The position numbers and the translations under genes were made by a program. Shown in pieces: positions 12,701 to 24,024 of a DNA stretch of 64,000 nucleotides (position 1 is the stretch's first letter; each line of letters opens with the position of its first letter). Below the pieces are notes generated by a model, which saw only the letters and a program-made list of their open reading frames with translations, ran no database searches and was not told the DNA's origin. The stretch is taken from assembly GCA_015698045.1 (NCBI GenBank), contig BLAL01000086.1, forward strand, positions 496,001 to 560,000. The letters run 5' to 3'. This DNA is from Rhizophagus clarus. Taxonomy: Eukaryota; Glomeromycota; Glomeromycetes; Glomerales; Glomeraceae.

Positions 12701-13697
12701 CAGTAGCAGTTATATTTTGCCCTGCCTATTATTTTTTGTTTTATTATAGAAGTATAGTATAATTTTTTATTTTAATTTATTTTAATGATTTTATTTAAAA
12801 AATTTTTTTTCTTTTATTTATTTTTTGTTACATTTAATTTTTATTGATTATTTTTGAAAGAATAGGATTTATACATAGGTTCTTCTGTGTAAACTAAAAG
12901 GCATAGTATATATTATTTCTTCTTGTTAAAATTATGTGCACTATAATGAATTAGTATATATAGTATAACTGCATATTTTAATGAAGGGTCATAGTGTTCC
13001 ATAAGGAAGATGTCACTGTATACTTATTAATCTAACATGAAATAGTATTATAACAATTTTTAGTTGTTAGCAGTCTTTAAATTAGTTAACTAGTTTAATA
13101 ATATAAATCTTGAAACTATTGTATTTATTTCTAGCAAAAAAAAAAAATCAAAAGTACTTATATTTCAATTTTTTTAAAGTTTGAATATAATATTTCTAAA
13201 GAAATTTGTATTTTTTAAATAGTACTTATTAACTTCAAAATTTTTTTTTTTTTAAATTTTAAAACTTAATAATATCATTATTTTAATCGAATAAAATTAT
13301 TTTTTTATATTTAAATAAAATTAAAAGAAACTCTTTTTTATTAATCTTCTATTTATTTTTTATTAAAAAAAAACAAAGATGGAAAGATGTTTATAATATT
13401 ATATTTTTATTATTTTTTTTTTTAATTATTATTACTTTTTTATTTAGATATTTATATAATAGTTTTTTAATTATAAAAAAAATAAAATATCTATAAACAT
13501 TCATATAAAGTTATAATAATATTTCTTAGCTTATAAATTCAGTTATATAAAAAACTTAATTATAAGTTAGACAGTATGATCTTTATAAGTTTTTCTATAT
13601 TTTATAGTACTTTTTTCATATTTTATTATTAAGTATCTTCTTTTTTAAGTCTTTATTACTTTTCTTTATATTGTAATTTTTTTTTTTCTTTTTAAAC
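12701..13697. other. AT-rich non-coding stretch
   Basis: No gene or clear repeat is seen. Long T and A runs dominate. The last eight bases (13690-13697, TTTTAAAC) are the left target copy of the following hAT element. Confidence 0.5.
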
Positions 13698-14084
13698 TAG
13701 AAGTATATTCTGAAATCTGTTAATCTGGATATCTGATCATCCATCTGAAAATTGTCTAGATTCAGATTGACTGGATTGTGTAATAGGATTGACCAGATGG
13801 ATTAATAGATATTTGTTTATCTGATAAACTGTTTTATGTCATCAGATTGATTGGATTTGACCAGATGATTTAACAGATATTTGTTTAATCCATTCAATCT
13901 ATTTAATCTGATGAATTTTTATTTATCTTATTTTATTATATAATACAGATTTTTATTTTTCAGATTTTAATTCAAGTTATAATATGTTTATTAGTTTATA
14001 ATTTATTATATAATAAAATAATTTAATTAATAAAATTTACATTAAAGTGGGAAGAAATTTATTAATTTGAATCACCAAATAAAA

Positions 14085-14700
14085 TTATTCTTTAAAGTGA
14101 ACCCATCCTTATACACTTACCATGTCCAAAAACTCCAGGAAACTAAAATCTATAAAACAAAATAAAAAAGAAACACTAATATATTTCTTTAAATAAATTC
14201 CAAAAGAAACTACCTCATATATTTACTTAATATTCCAAAGAATCCAGAAAGTCAAATTCTACAAAAAAAAAAATAAAAAAAAGAAAATATTAATATGTTT
14301 CTTTAAATAAATTTCAAAAGAATTCACTCTACATACTTACCTAATATTCCAAAGAACCCAGAAAATCAAATTCTACAAAAAGAATAAAAAAGAAACATTA
14401 GTATATTTTTTCAAAGTAAATTCCAAAAAAATCTACCACTACATATTTACCCAATATTCTAAAAAACCTAGAAAATTGAATCCTATAAAAAAAATAAAAA
14501 AAGAAATATTAGTACATTTCTTTAAAGTAAATTTCAAAAAAACTAACTTATTGATATCCCAAAGAACCCAAGAAATCAAAAACTATAAAAAAGAATAAAA
14601 AAAAATGTCAGTTATATTTCTTTATAGTAAATTTCAAAAAAACTAACTTATTGATATCCTAAAAAATCCAAGTAATCAAAATCTATAAAATAGAAATATT
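14085..14700. repeat. Minisatellite, about six units of 100-113 bp
   Basis: Each unit contains TTTCTTTAAATAAATTCCAA, then a TACTTACCTAATATTCCAAA-like stretch, then AGAACCCAGAAAATCAAA, and ends in an A-rich AATAAAAAAGAAA tail. Copies start near 14085, 14187, 14302, 14407, 14519 and 14620 and diverge by about 10-20 per cent by eye. Confidence 0.75.
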
Positions 14701-14863
14701 AGAAAATTAAATAAATAAAATAAAATAAAAAAGAAATAAAATCTCTTTACCTTTAAACTAAAATCCAGTTCCAGAAAAGTATTCTCTAGAAAACAAAGTA
14801 CATAATTCTGAAAAGAAAACCTAAAAAAATAAAAAATTTTTTTTTTTAAAAAAAAAGCAACAA

Positions 14864-15245
14864 TTAAGGGGTATGTCAGAAATCAGCTGATTTAATAGAA
14901 GGACTAACCTAAAAATTAGGTTTCTATGATTGGCTATAAATTATATAATATACTGTATATAATATATTATTACTATTTATATATTAAAATAGTTTTTTCA
15001 ATTATCTTACCATCTAATAACTCAATTTAACTAAACTTTTTTTTATTTTGTAGGGCTTTTTAAAAGCTATAAAACAAAAAAAAATTCATAAAAATTAGAT
15101 TATTAGATCTCACAAGTTAATTATATAAATATAATTATATAAATTATTATATATTTTTTTAACCAATTAAAATATGATCAGGTAGGGAGTGGGGGCAAGG
15201 AATACTAATTAAAGGAAATCAGCTGATTTTTAGCATACACCTTAA
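14864..15245. mobile_element. MITE with TTAA ends and 30-bp inverted repeats
   Basis: The left arm TTAAGGGGTATGTCAGAAAT and the right arm in reverse complement TTAAGGTGTATGCTAAAAAT both continue into CAGCTGATTT, matching at 26 of 30 positions. TTAA at both outer ends is the duplication used by piggyBac-type elements. The 382-bp element has no coding capacity and lies inside the hAT element 13698-15427. Assignment to piggyBac is by target site only. Confidence 0.7.
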
Positions 15246-15573
15246 AAAAAATACCAGATTGACCAAATTATCTGATTAATCTGATCAATCCAGTTATCTA
15301 TGTAATATCTGTTCAATCTGATGTTATCCAACAGATTATTTGAAATCTCTTGTTTCATAATTCAGATCATCTGATCCATTTAAAAACAAATGACAAATTG
15401 AATAGATTTCATCAGAGCATACCTCTATTTTAAATATATAATTAAATAAATCCTGTTGCAAATTTAAGTATTTTTTACTTTTTTAAAAATTGATACAATT
15501 TATTCAAAATATTATACATATTAAAATTAATTTTAATAACTCAGATTAGTATTTATATTTTTACTTATATAAA

Positions 15574-17622
15574 TTTTTTTTTTTTTTTTTTTTATTAGTC
15601 AAAAGAAGTGCTTTTATTTCTGAAAAAAGATAGAAAAGGATACAAAAAATCAGGAATGAAAAAGCCAGCCCGTTCTTCACACTAGGGTCACAAACTATCT
15701 CATAACTACTATACCCCTAGCCTACTCTCTTTAATGTAGTAGAAAGTCTAGTTATAGAATTGTTCAAGGAATAAAAGAAAACGAAAAAGAAAAATAAAAA
15801 TTCTACGATCTAATAAAACAAAATAACATTATGTAAAGCGAATGCTAAGCATGACAAGAAGTTAGTATGGAAACTTTTATCTATCCCTCCTAACTAAACT
15901 AAACATAATGTTCTAATAATGCTTTCAGCCCAGCGATTAAATGATTCACATCCGGCTTCTTAGACTGGTCGTTTCTTGAGTGATCGATCTTCTTGGTAAA
16001 ATATCCAGATTTAGTAGTTTTATTTTGATCGTTCTTGCAGTTGTTAGTATTAAAACCTGAAAATGAAAAATTAGACCCTTTAGGTGTCTGTGAAGATTTG
16101 TCTGCATTGCCAATTCGAGCAGATCTACGTAAATTCTTGAAGTTGGGGGTGGAATAATGGCACCAAGAGATTCTAACGTCATTCCAAAACTGAGGGTTAT
16201 TAATGCGAGTGAAAACATGATCCCGAGTGTCAAAGTAATCTATCAGCTTTCAAGATCCATCAACTTCTTTAACTAATTTAAAAGATTTTATGCCACTATC
16301 CAACAAAAATTGGTGAGGGCGTCCATTTGAGAATAACGAGACATCCGTTATGTCTTCTAGAAGATTGTACACGACAGCTTGGAACTTTTCTCGTTGTTTC
16401 CTTTCTGAAAAGTTCCAGAAAACAGGAAACTATCTAACAAAGATTCCTCCCAAGTTGACAGTCCAGTCCCCTTCATTATAACATTTCAAGCACTCGTGGT
16501 TAGGAATCAGTCTAACCCTTGCAGATAAGTACTTCTTGTGCACCCTTGTGCTGACTGATATGACCTTACCCCATCGTCCTAAATTGGCCAACAGAGTATA
16601 GTTATCCCATTTGGCCGGAATATCGTAGACTACAAGATCCAATAATTGTGCTTGTTCTTGATCTTAAGAAATATATCCAGTGATGATAACATTTCCATTT
16701 TTTAACACATTGTCTGTTTCCTTCTGCTTTAATTTCTTTCCATTGTCTATAGGAGTTGATTGTGCTTTGGAATCTCACTTCAACTGCTGCTTATAGGGTG
16801 TGGAAGGAGGAGAAAGTAAACTTTGATTAAAAGTAACCATCCTTAACCCAGAAGGTTTAGAGAGTGTATACTCAGGAAATTTCTTGTTAAAAGTGGGCAC
16901 TACATGTTCATTCAGTCCAGAAGGAGTCTGTAATTGCAACTTTTGTTTCTCCTTACGGGTCTTCTTTTTAGCACTCCGTTTCTGAGATTTGGTCAAGGGC
17001 GTGACAGGTATAGGTGTGATATTACGTGGGGTGTGGCGAGTAATTCGTCATCCACATCATCCAATGATCCTATTAGATTTGTATCAAAAACATCGAGATT
17101 CATCGACGTGTCTGATTGGTACATAGGATCCCCGAGATTTTCCATATCGGGAAATTGTTTGCTTGCTAGTTCCAACCCTCAGCAAATTTCGGAATCCATG
17201 AGAAAAATTTCCTGGTGTTTGTCGTTCAAGAGAAAGATATTGAGAAAAGTAGCTAAAAATTGAGATATGTTGGGAAAGCAGTCGTATTTACTAATAGATT
17301 GTGACAACTTTTCCATAGGGACTGCTTGGTCCTTATACATGTGAAGAAACTCGTCGATAGCTGAAGGGTCTGTAGATACTATTGAACTAAAGAGAGACTC
17401 TGGGTTTCTTTCGATGAGTCTTGAGATAAAATCTACTATAATATCGTGAAAACGGTTAGAAGGGATATTCTTTAAAGCAGTAGTAAGGAGTAACTTTGAT
17501 CGTAGAAGACGTTGATGCTGTTTTTAGAGCTGGTTTTGTTAGCAAAAAGCCTTTCTTCATGATGATAAAAAAATTTTTTCTTCCGTGAAAATTTGGTTCA
17601 CAGATCTGCAGGAAAGAGTTCC
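15574..17622 (-). mobile_element. ORF1-only retroposon, minus-strand copy
   Basis: A unit of about 2.05 kb ends on the plus-strand left in a T-run (15574-15592, a poly(A) tail on the minus strand). It is flanked by TTTACTTATATAAATT at 15560-15575 and 17623-17638, a direct repeat of 14-16 bp. A polyadenylation signal (AATAAAAGC on the minus strand) lies just before the tail. Its protein frame and its 5' leader are homologous to those of the plus-strand copy at 38239-40205. Tail plus variable target duplication is the signature of LINE-driven retroposition. No reverse transcriptase is encoded. Confidence 0.8.
15899..17560 (-). pseudogene. RNA-binding ORF1-like protein, degenerate copy
   Basis: The minus-strand frame runs from a probable ATG at 17558-17560 to a TAG at 15899-15901. 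The N-terminal third is acidic and alpha-helical in character (IIVDFISRLIERNPESLF region, about 17450). The middle is Lys-rich. The C-terminal half has two RRM-like modules: one opens with DLVVYDIPAKWDNYTLLANL (16642-16550), the other with KFQAVVYNL near 16350. The end is basic (NDQSKKPDVNHLIAGLKALL). Stops include TGA near 17185, TAA near 16661, TAG at 16430-16432 replacing a Trp that the other copy has, and TGA near 16243, plus a frameshift near 17470. The RRM call is by pattern, not by search. Confidence 0.7.
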
Positions 17623-17639
17623 TTTACTTATATAAATTA

Positions 17640-19399
17640 AAATAATAAATTATAAAATTAAAATAATAAATTACAATTAATAAATTGTTAATATAATTGA
17701 AAATTCCAAACAATATATATATAAGTTATATTAAATCCAAATTTTTATTATGATCAATAAGTAAATTATTTTAAATTTTACTAAGTAAAATTTTATTATA
17801 ATATTAAAAATTTTATACTACCAAACAACTTATTTTATGATATATATAAAATAATTTATAAATGAGATAATTTATACATCACCCTTATGATATTATCATC
17901 TCATTTTATCATCTGTATCACACCCCTACTTTTTTCATTTTTTCATATATATTCCAGGGACTTAAAATTTTTTTTGTTATAAAAAATCTATTTTTCACAT
18001 TCTGTTAAATGACACATATTTTAATTTTAGCCAGCATTACATAATTCTGCCCAGAGGTGATGCGTCGCAGGGCGACGTATAAATTTATTCTTTATAAATT
18101 TATATTTATAGTATAATTTATTATAAAAATTAAAATACAAATAAATTTTTAGTATAGAGTGTAATGAAAGACTATATATTTTTATGCAAAGATCATACAA
18201 AATGTCTGTTTATCTGCCTGCTTAAAAATTAAGTTAATGTATGATTAGTTTATTTAGTTATGCTCATACTTTAGACTAATAATGATTTTAAAATCATTTT
18301 CTAGTAATATAATAAATAATTTAATTTAAATATCTATTTTTAGATCATAAATTAAATAAAATATTTAATACATTTTTAATCCAAAAAAAAAATTAAATAC
18401 CCAAAATATTAAAAATTTAAAAATTATTACCGTTATAGGGATATTAATTACCAATATTTTATAAATATTAAACCAATTATTATAAAAATTTATATATAAG
18501 TAGATTTAATATTGCTGAACAACTTTACTTAAGCATGAAAAAGTAATTTCATTTAACCAAATTAATATTATTATGTTTTAAAGTTAAAAGAAAAAAAAAA
18601 TTTTGAAATTAATATTATTTGAAAAATACAAATTTCTTCATAAATATTATATCTAGTCTTAAGAAAATTAAAATGCAAGTGCTTTTAATACTGCTAAATA
18701 ACTTTACTTAAGTATAAAAAGGTAATTTTATTTATTTAAAATTTATTTTACATATAAATAAAATTAGCAAATAAAAAATAAGAATATGAAAATATTATTA
18801 TAAAAACGTAATTTTTTTTTATAAATATTAAATACAATATTGTATTTATAAAAATTAAAATGTGTAAAATAATAAAAAGGAAGTATTAGTTTAAAAAAAT
18901 TTTTGTAAAAAAATTTTTTTGATACTGTATATATGTGAAATTTTTTTTTTTTATATATAAAAATCATTTTTTATTGCTATATATGATTAGATTCATTATA
19001 AATTTCTATTATGCATATGTAATTACTATAATATTTTTTTTTTATTTTATGTAAAATTTTATAACTTAAAAAAAAATTTCATATAATAAATAAACTTTAA
19101 TAAGTATAAATAATTATTAGTTAATAATAAAAGTTATAAGTTAAATTTTAGCAAATTAATATATAATTTAAATGTAATATTTTTTTTAGCAAATTTAAAT
19201 TTTAGGGTAGCAAAATATTTATAATTTCATACAGATCTTTTATAATCTCTACTGGAGTCTTAATAATATATTGGGTATACTGATTTTTTAAAAGAGGATT
19301 TTGTATCTAAAAGAATCTTTTTTTTTGCTAAAAGTTATGACTAATCTTGTTACTTGTTCCTTAAGTGAAAAAGATATTATATTTTAAAAATTTTCAAAG
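17640..19399. other. AT-rich non-coding stretch
   Basis: No supported gene. A perfect short hairpin (CGTCGC, 4-bp loop, GCGACG; 18063-18077) stands out in otherwise AT-only sequence next to TAATTCTGCCCAGAGGTG (18033-18050), which resembles the ends of decayed elements elsewhere in the window. Frames here are Phe/Tyr/Lys-rich low complexity. Confidence 0.5.
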
Positions 19400-19416
19400 A
19401 TAATATAATCTATTAC

Positions 19417-19538
19417 TCAGTGGATGATTAGACCAGTCTTAGAACTGGAAGTATTCATAGTAAGTTAAAGGCGATTATAGTTATAATCCTATCTTATTTA
19501 ATAAATGAAAGTACAGCTTCAACACCAAAAAAAAAAAA
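19417..19538 (+). mobile_element. tRNA-derived SINE, 122 bp, 5'-truncated
   Basis: It begins TCAGTGGATGATTAGACC, which matches the D-arm and A box of a tRNA. It continues with AGTCTTAGAACTGG, like an anticodon arm, and GATTATAGTTATAATCC, like a T-arm and B box, and ends in an A13-type tail. It is flanked by a perfect 17-bp direct repeat, ATAATATAATCTATTAC, at 19400-19416 and 19539-19555. The acceptor-stem half of the tRNA is missing. The parent tRNA cannot be named with confidence. Confidence 0.75.
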
Positions 19539-19555
19539 ATAATATAATCTATTAC

Positions 19556-20088
19556 ATCTTCAAAGGTGTATTTTCAGAGGATTCCAATTTCTATATTATT
19601 AGGCATTACTGGAAGAGGAGCTTTTACAGATTATGATTATTTATTTTTTTTGGATTTTTTGTTTTATTTTTTTTATTTTTTTTTTTATTAGTATATCTGA
19701 TTCTAAAAAAGTGTTTCTATTAAAAAGCATATTTATAAATCTTATATTATCTGAGTTTATAGTAAAGAGAGACATTTTATTTTTATAAAGGATATTTTTA
19801 TCATTACTATCTGATATTTTATTGTTGTAAAATATAAAAAAAATAAAAATTTATTTCTTATTTTTTTATGATTTTGAAAAATAGTAGAAAAAAATATTTT
19901 TTTAGTGAAATTAAAATATATATATATATAATATAAAAATTATTTCTTGCTATGTAAAATTTATATATAATTTCAAAAATTTTAACTTTTTATTATACAT
20001 TTATAATTATAACTTTTTTTACATAATAAATAAAATTCTATATGACTTAAAAAAAATTTTTATATAATAAATAAACAAATTTTTTTAT
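19556..20088. other. AT-rich non-coding stretch
   Basis: No gene or repeat beyond A/T runs and a short TA microsatellite near 19918-19930. Confidence 0.5.
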
Positions 20089-20090
20089 TA

Positions 20091-20515
20091 CATCAGGAAA
20101 TTTTATAGTGCGAAAAGTTGCGCAAGATTACGCATCGTAATATTTCGTAAGTTTTCAGACCCGCCACAAGTTTGCGGAAGAGTAATATTTCGTAACTTTT
20201 TAAAATATTTCGAAATATTATGATATGCAAAGTTTCATAATTTTACGGTTCGTAATATTCCGTAATTTTATGCATTCACAATATTTCGTAATTTTACATA
20301 ATATTTCATAAGTTTTCAGACCTGCCGCAAGTTTGCGTAAGCGTAATATTTTGTAACTTTTTAAAATATTTCAAAATATTACGATATGCGTAATTTTACG
20401 GTTCATAATATTGTGTAATTTTATTGCGTAATATTTCGCAACTTTTTAAAATATTTTGACGATTCGTAATTTTACATAAATATTTTGTAATGTTTCAAAA
20501 TTCATTTTTGTACTA
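20091..20515. repeat. Left subterminal repeats of the 20091-37291 element
   Basis: Irregular repeats of CGTAATATTTCGTAA, TTTTCAGACCCGCC/TTTTCAGACCTGCC and TTTGCGGAAG/TTTGCGTAAG blocks with a period of about 185 bp. Similar words in opposite orientation occupy the right end at 36718-37291. They could be binding sites for a transposase or for the encoded Myb/SANT-like protein; that is inference. Confidence 0.6.
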
Positions 20516-20639
20516 TAAGTTTATATAATGTATATTTTATTAGATATAATATGAATTAAATTATAAAAAATTACAAGTATTTATTACTATATACAGAATA
20601 TATAAAAGTAAAAAAAGAAAGAGTAATGATACAATTAGA

Positions 20640-21395
20640 TGTAAAAAGAAGAGAAACAGCTATAGTAACGTTGGTATTAGATATAAAGATAAAAGAAATA
20701 TTGTTAGTATTGTTAGTGTTGTTAATATTAGAGTAAAAAGAGTTAAAGAAACAGTAGAAACATGAATATTATCGTTAGTATTAAAGTACAAGTAAAAGAA
20801 AAAAAGGTAACGTAGATAGTATTGTTAGTATTACGATATAAAGTAACAATTAGGGTAAAAAACGCGTTAGTATTAAAACAATTAGTATTAATAAACAAAT
20901 ATTTCTATACCTGCAAAGAATAAACTAAAAATAAAAGAAAGAGGAAAAATAAACATGTTGTTGGTATTAAGTAAAAGGAGTAAAAAAAACATAATTAGTA
21001 TTGTTAGTATCGTTAGTATTGAAGTAAAAGTAAAAAGAAATAAAGGAAATATGGATATTATTGTTAGTATTACGACACAAAGTAACAGAGGTAAAAAGAA
21101 AACGAAAATAATTAGTATTAATAAACAAATATTTCTATACCTGCAAAGAATAAACTAAAAATAAAAGAAAGGGGAGACAAAATAAAAAATAAACATGTTG
21201 TTAGTATTAAGTAAAAGGAGTAAAAAAACATAATTAGTATTATTAGTATCGATCGTTAGTATTAAAGTACAAGTAAAAAGAAATAAAGGAAACATGTATA
21301 TTATTGTCAGTATTACAATACAAAGTAAAAAAGAAGTAAAAAATAATGAAATAATTATTATTAATAAACAAATATTTCTATACCTGCAAAGCAAT
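20640..21395. repeat. About 235-bp direct repeat, three copies
   Basis: ACAAATATTTCTATACCTGC occurs near 20895, 21126 and 21368, each time preceded by ATTAGTATTAATAA and by GTAAAAG and GTTAGTATTA words. Each copy includes AAACATGTTGTTAGTATTAA-like and TAAAAGGAGTAAAAAAACAT blocks. The small frames across it are repeat artefacts. Confidence 0.75.
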
Positions 21396-21639
21396 AAATT
21401 ATGAAATATATGTAAATATTCTGTATATAATTAAAAAATATTGAACAAAAGGATAAAGAAATAATAAAAAGAAGAGAAAAATATTGAACAAAAAAATAAA
21501 GAAATAAAAATAAATAGGACAAAAAACGCGTGCAGATTAAATCACATGCAAGGATCAGCCTAATTTTGATTGGCCAGAAAATACGATACTGTATGCACAA
21601 TCATATCATGCAGATTAATTATCAACAACGCGGGCGTGA

Positions 21640-21790
21640 CATAAATAAATCGTGACTGAAACTTGTGTTCAATTTGTGTTCAATTTGTGTTGATAATTCT
21701 GGTAAAAAATTATTAATTTTGGCCAAATTTCGTTAAATTTGTTAAATTTGTGTTGAATTTGTGTTGAATTTGTGTTGCGTAATTTTTTAT
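21640..21790. repeat. TTTGTGTTGAA short tandem repeats upstream of the Myb/SANT-like gene
   Basis: TTTGTGTT(C/G)AA recurs at least five times here, with one AATTCTGG...TTGGCCAAATT inverted pair between the runs (about 21695-21730). It lies roughly 430 bp upstream of the start codon at 22223. Its function is unknown. Confidence 0.4.
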
Positions 21791-22415
21791 TTATCACAAG
21801 GGGATGATATTTAGTAATTGCATGTATGATGTACAAGATTTTTTTATGATTTTTTTAAGAAATGTACGCAAAATATTTAATCAGAATATAATTATTTTTA
21901 ATTAAATTGATTAAAAAAAATTAATTTTTTTAAGAAATGTATGCGAAATATTTAAAATTCAATAGAATATGCTAATAATAAATTGTTTTATTTTTAAATA
22001 TGATATATTGATATTTATATTTAAAACAATTAAACATGTATATGATTTAATTAATATGTTTAATAATGAAAAGTGTAATAAATTAAATTTTAATTGAAAC
22101 GAGAAATAAAATCAAACCAAAGAGGTATTGTTCAAATTTTATTTAAAGTGACATTTTACGACTTTCTTTCAAATTTTTACTCATCCCAAAATCAAATTAT
22201 AAAAATCAAATCTAAACTAATAATGCCTCGTCACACACGTTCACGTCATTCCCACTATAACGTCCATTGGAACTGGGCTATAATGGACGAACTTGTTGAC
22301 ATACGCCAAGACAGAAACCACGCCTACCACAATATTAATAGTAGAAGCCGCTATGATTTTTGGGACTCTGTTGCCAATAGGTTCATATGACTAATATCTA
22401 TAATTTCTTTAAGAA

Positions 22416-22430
22416 AGAATTTAAATTCAA
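22416..22430. repeat. Target-site copy 1 of 3, AGAATTTAAATTCAA
   Basis: The same 15 bases occur at 22416-22430, 23753-23767 and 35905-35919 and delimit two retroelements. The core GAATTTAAATTC is a perfect 12-bp palindrome. Confidence 0.85.
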
Positions 22431-22686
22431 GGCAAACGCAGCATAGTAGCCAATATCTTTATTAATCATTATTTACTCGATACAATTTACATGAGATAAA
22501 AAGAAACAAAAGAAAATAAAACTAACTAAAAATAAAGCTATATAGTCTCCTAAGTAAAAATAAAGCAATAAAAATTAATCTAAAAGAATAATCGTATTAC
22601 ACTAAATTTCCCTAGATCTTCCCCCTTGATATATTCCAACCAAAGTAGAAGCAACTATGCTAACATAGTAACGGATGACACGCCCA

Positions 22687-22830
22687 CTATAAAAATCGAC
22701 ATCCCACCCTGCCAAGGCTGTTATTAAGTAGCACCATTAGACGACCCAACAAACTCAATACGAGATTAAACCGAGGCAATCCATGGTCCATTGAGTTAGT
22801 AAACCTGACTGGTACGAGGTCACGTGAGAG
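22687..22830 (-). pseudogene. C-terminal stub of LINE ORF2 in the short element
   Basis: The last roughly 45 codons, ending MVLLNNSLGRVGCRFL, match the end of the full LINE's ORF2 (LTVLLNNSFCRMGCRFL, ending at 24025). Upstream of them the frame runs into Phe-rich low-complexity sequence that is unrelated to ORF2. Confidence 0.7.
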
Positions 22831-23085
22831 CACGTGGAACGTCGAAGGAGATGAAAAGGTGAAGGGCATATAAACTGTGTATTTAGGCGAAATGAAAGGC
22901 CAAGAGAAAGGGTTCATGAGATAAAGATAAAGGCACACGAACAAAAAGAAAAGGAAAAGAAAAGAAAAATTTATAAAAGAAAAATCTATAAAAAGAAAAA
23001 AGAAAAGAGAAGGAAAGAATTCTAGTAATAGAATAGTAGTAATAGTAGAAGGCAAAAATACGTATTCGAAAAAGAATAATCTAAT

Positions 23086-23652
23086 TCAGATCGTGGCCAA
23101 GAAGCGCGTACAAACGCGTAAGATGAAGGTTAGAAATTTCTTTGTCGCGTAGTAAAAGGAGATAAAGAAAAAGGAGGTGGAGATGATTAGTTGTCGTAAA
23201 TGGTAATTTTTTCTGTGGTGTTTCCGGTGTTTTTTCGGCGGAAAAACCTTTAGCCTGGGGAGGTGCTTGATGATTGGTTTGATCGTCACAGAATCTGCAG
23301 GAGCAACCTCGTGTAGATTACTCGATAAATCTGGGTCACGAGTCCACATTTGTAGACGCAGTTTATCAGTAAGAATTTGCCGACAAAAATCGGCAAGAGA
23401 AAAAGAGCCGTCCAAAATCATGCGAGAAAGAGTGGCAATATTAGTAACGAGTTGAGTGTGTGATGCAGGCTCAGAAACTGTCAAAAGGTCAGTAACAAGC
23501 TTTGAGAGCAGCTTGCGGCACTTTTTGAGGTCGTTTCGCAACTTGTTGGCTGAGGCATGGTTACGACTAACCAAAGCCGTTAAAGAGTCGAGGCTTTCAG
23601 ACGTAAGAGGTTCCATAACGTTAGTAGAGGCCCTAACTAAGCCCTGAGACAA
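23086..23652 (-). CDS. Hypothetical 188-aa protein of the short LINE-derived element
   Basis: Open frame starting MSQGLVRASTNVMEPLTSES. Residues 15-115 are leucine-rich and predicted helical by eye (SLDSLTALVSRNHASANKLR, then LLSKLVTDLLTVSEPASHTQ). Residues 130-155 are strongly basic (PRLKVFPPKKHRKHHRKNYH). The tail from about 155 is hydrophobic and may be read-through into non-coding sequence. I do not recognise the family. It follows the leader region where the full LINE has ORF1, so an RNA-binding or particle-forming role like ORF1 is possible but unproven. It may be translated if the element is transcribed. Confidence 0.5.
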   Translation of the reverse strand: MSQGLVRASTNVMEPLTSESLDSLTALVSRNHASANKLRNDLKKCRKLLSKLVTDLLTVSEPASHTQLVTNIATLSRMILDGSFSLADFCRQILTDKLRLQMWTRDPDLSSNLHEVAPADSVTIKPIIKHLPRLKVFPPKKHRKHHRKNYHLRQLIISTSFFFISFYYATKKFLTFILRVCTRFLATI

Positions 23653-24024
23653 GCTTAGCTAGGCAAAAAACTTGAGAAATATAAGTAAAAATGATAAAAG
23701 TGTCTCTGAAAAAAATGGACAGAGGGATCAGCAGAAAGAGTTTGGGATCGGCAGAATTTAAATTCAAGGGCAAACGCGGCATAGTAGCCTTTATCTTTAT
23801 TAATCATTATTAACTTGATACAATTTACATAAAATAAAAAGAAACAAAAGAAAATAAAACTAACTAAAAACAAAACTATATAGTCTCCTAAGTAAAAATA
23901 AAGTAATAAAATTAAACTAAAAAGAATAATCGCATTACACTAAATTTCCCTAGATCTTCCCCCTTGATATATTCCAACCAAAGTAGAAGCAACTATGCTA
24001 ACAAAATAACGGATAACACGCCCA

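Larger units (their letters stand above)
13698..15427. mobile_element. Non-autonomous hAT element, 1730 bp
   Basis: The left end TAGAAGTATATTCTGA and the right end in reverse complement TAGAGGTATGCTCTGA fit the hAT end consensus. They are flanked by TTTTAAAC (13690-13697) and TTTTAAAT (15428-15435), an 8-bp duplication with one mismatch. Both ends are followed for about 200 bp by repeated TCTGAT/ATCAGA words, the subterminal repeats typical of hAT elements. No transposase remains. The interior holds a minisatellite and a smaller inserted MITE. Confidence 0.75.
22431..23752 (-). mobile_element. Short LINE-derived non-autonomous element (1322 bp)
   Basis: Both ends match the full LINE next to it. 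The 5' end (23752 downwards on the minus strand) has the leader CTCTTTCTGCTGATC. The 3' end repeats the last 45 codons of LINE ORF2 and its roughly 250-bp 3' UTR, ending GCTGCGTTTGCC after an AATAAAGAT polyadenylation signal. Between them lies a 188-codon frame not found in the full LINE, followed by pyrimidine-rich (minus strand) sequence. It is flanked by AGAATTTAAATTCAA on both sides. It looks like a deletion or chimeric derivative mobilised by the LINE. Confidence 0.75.

Noticed and set aside
15946-16233. 95-codon minus frame
   Set aside because: It lies in a different frame from the homologous retroposon protein, which is readable through the same bases.
16934-17263. 109-codon plus frame
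   Set aside because: Antisense shadow of the minus-strand retroposon protein.
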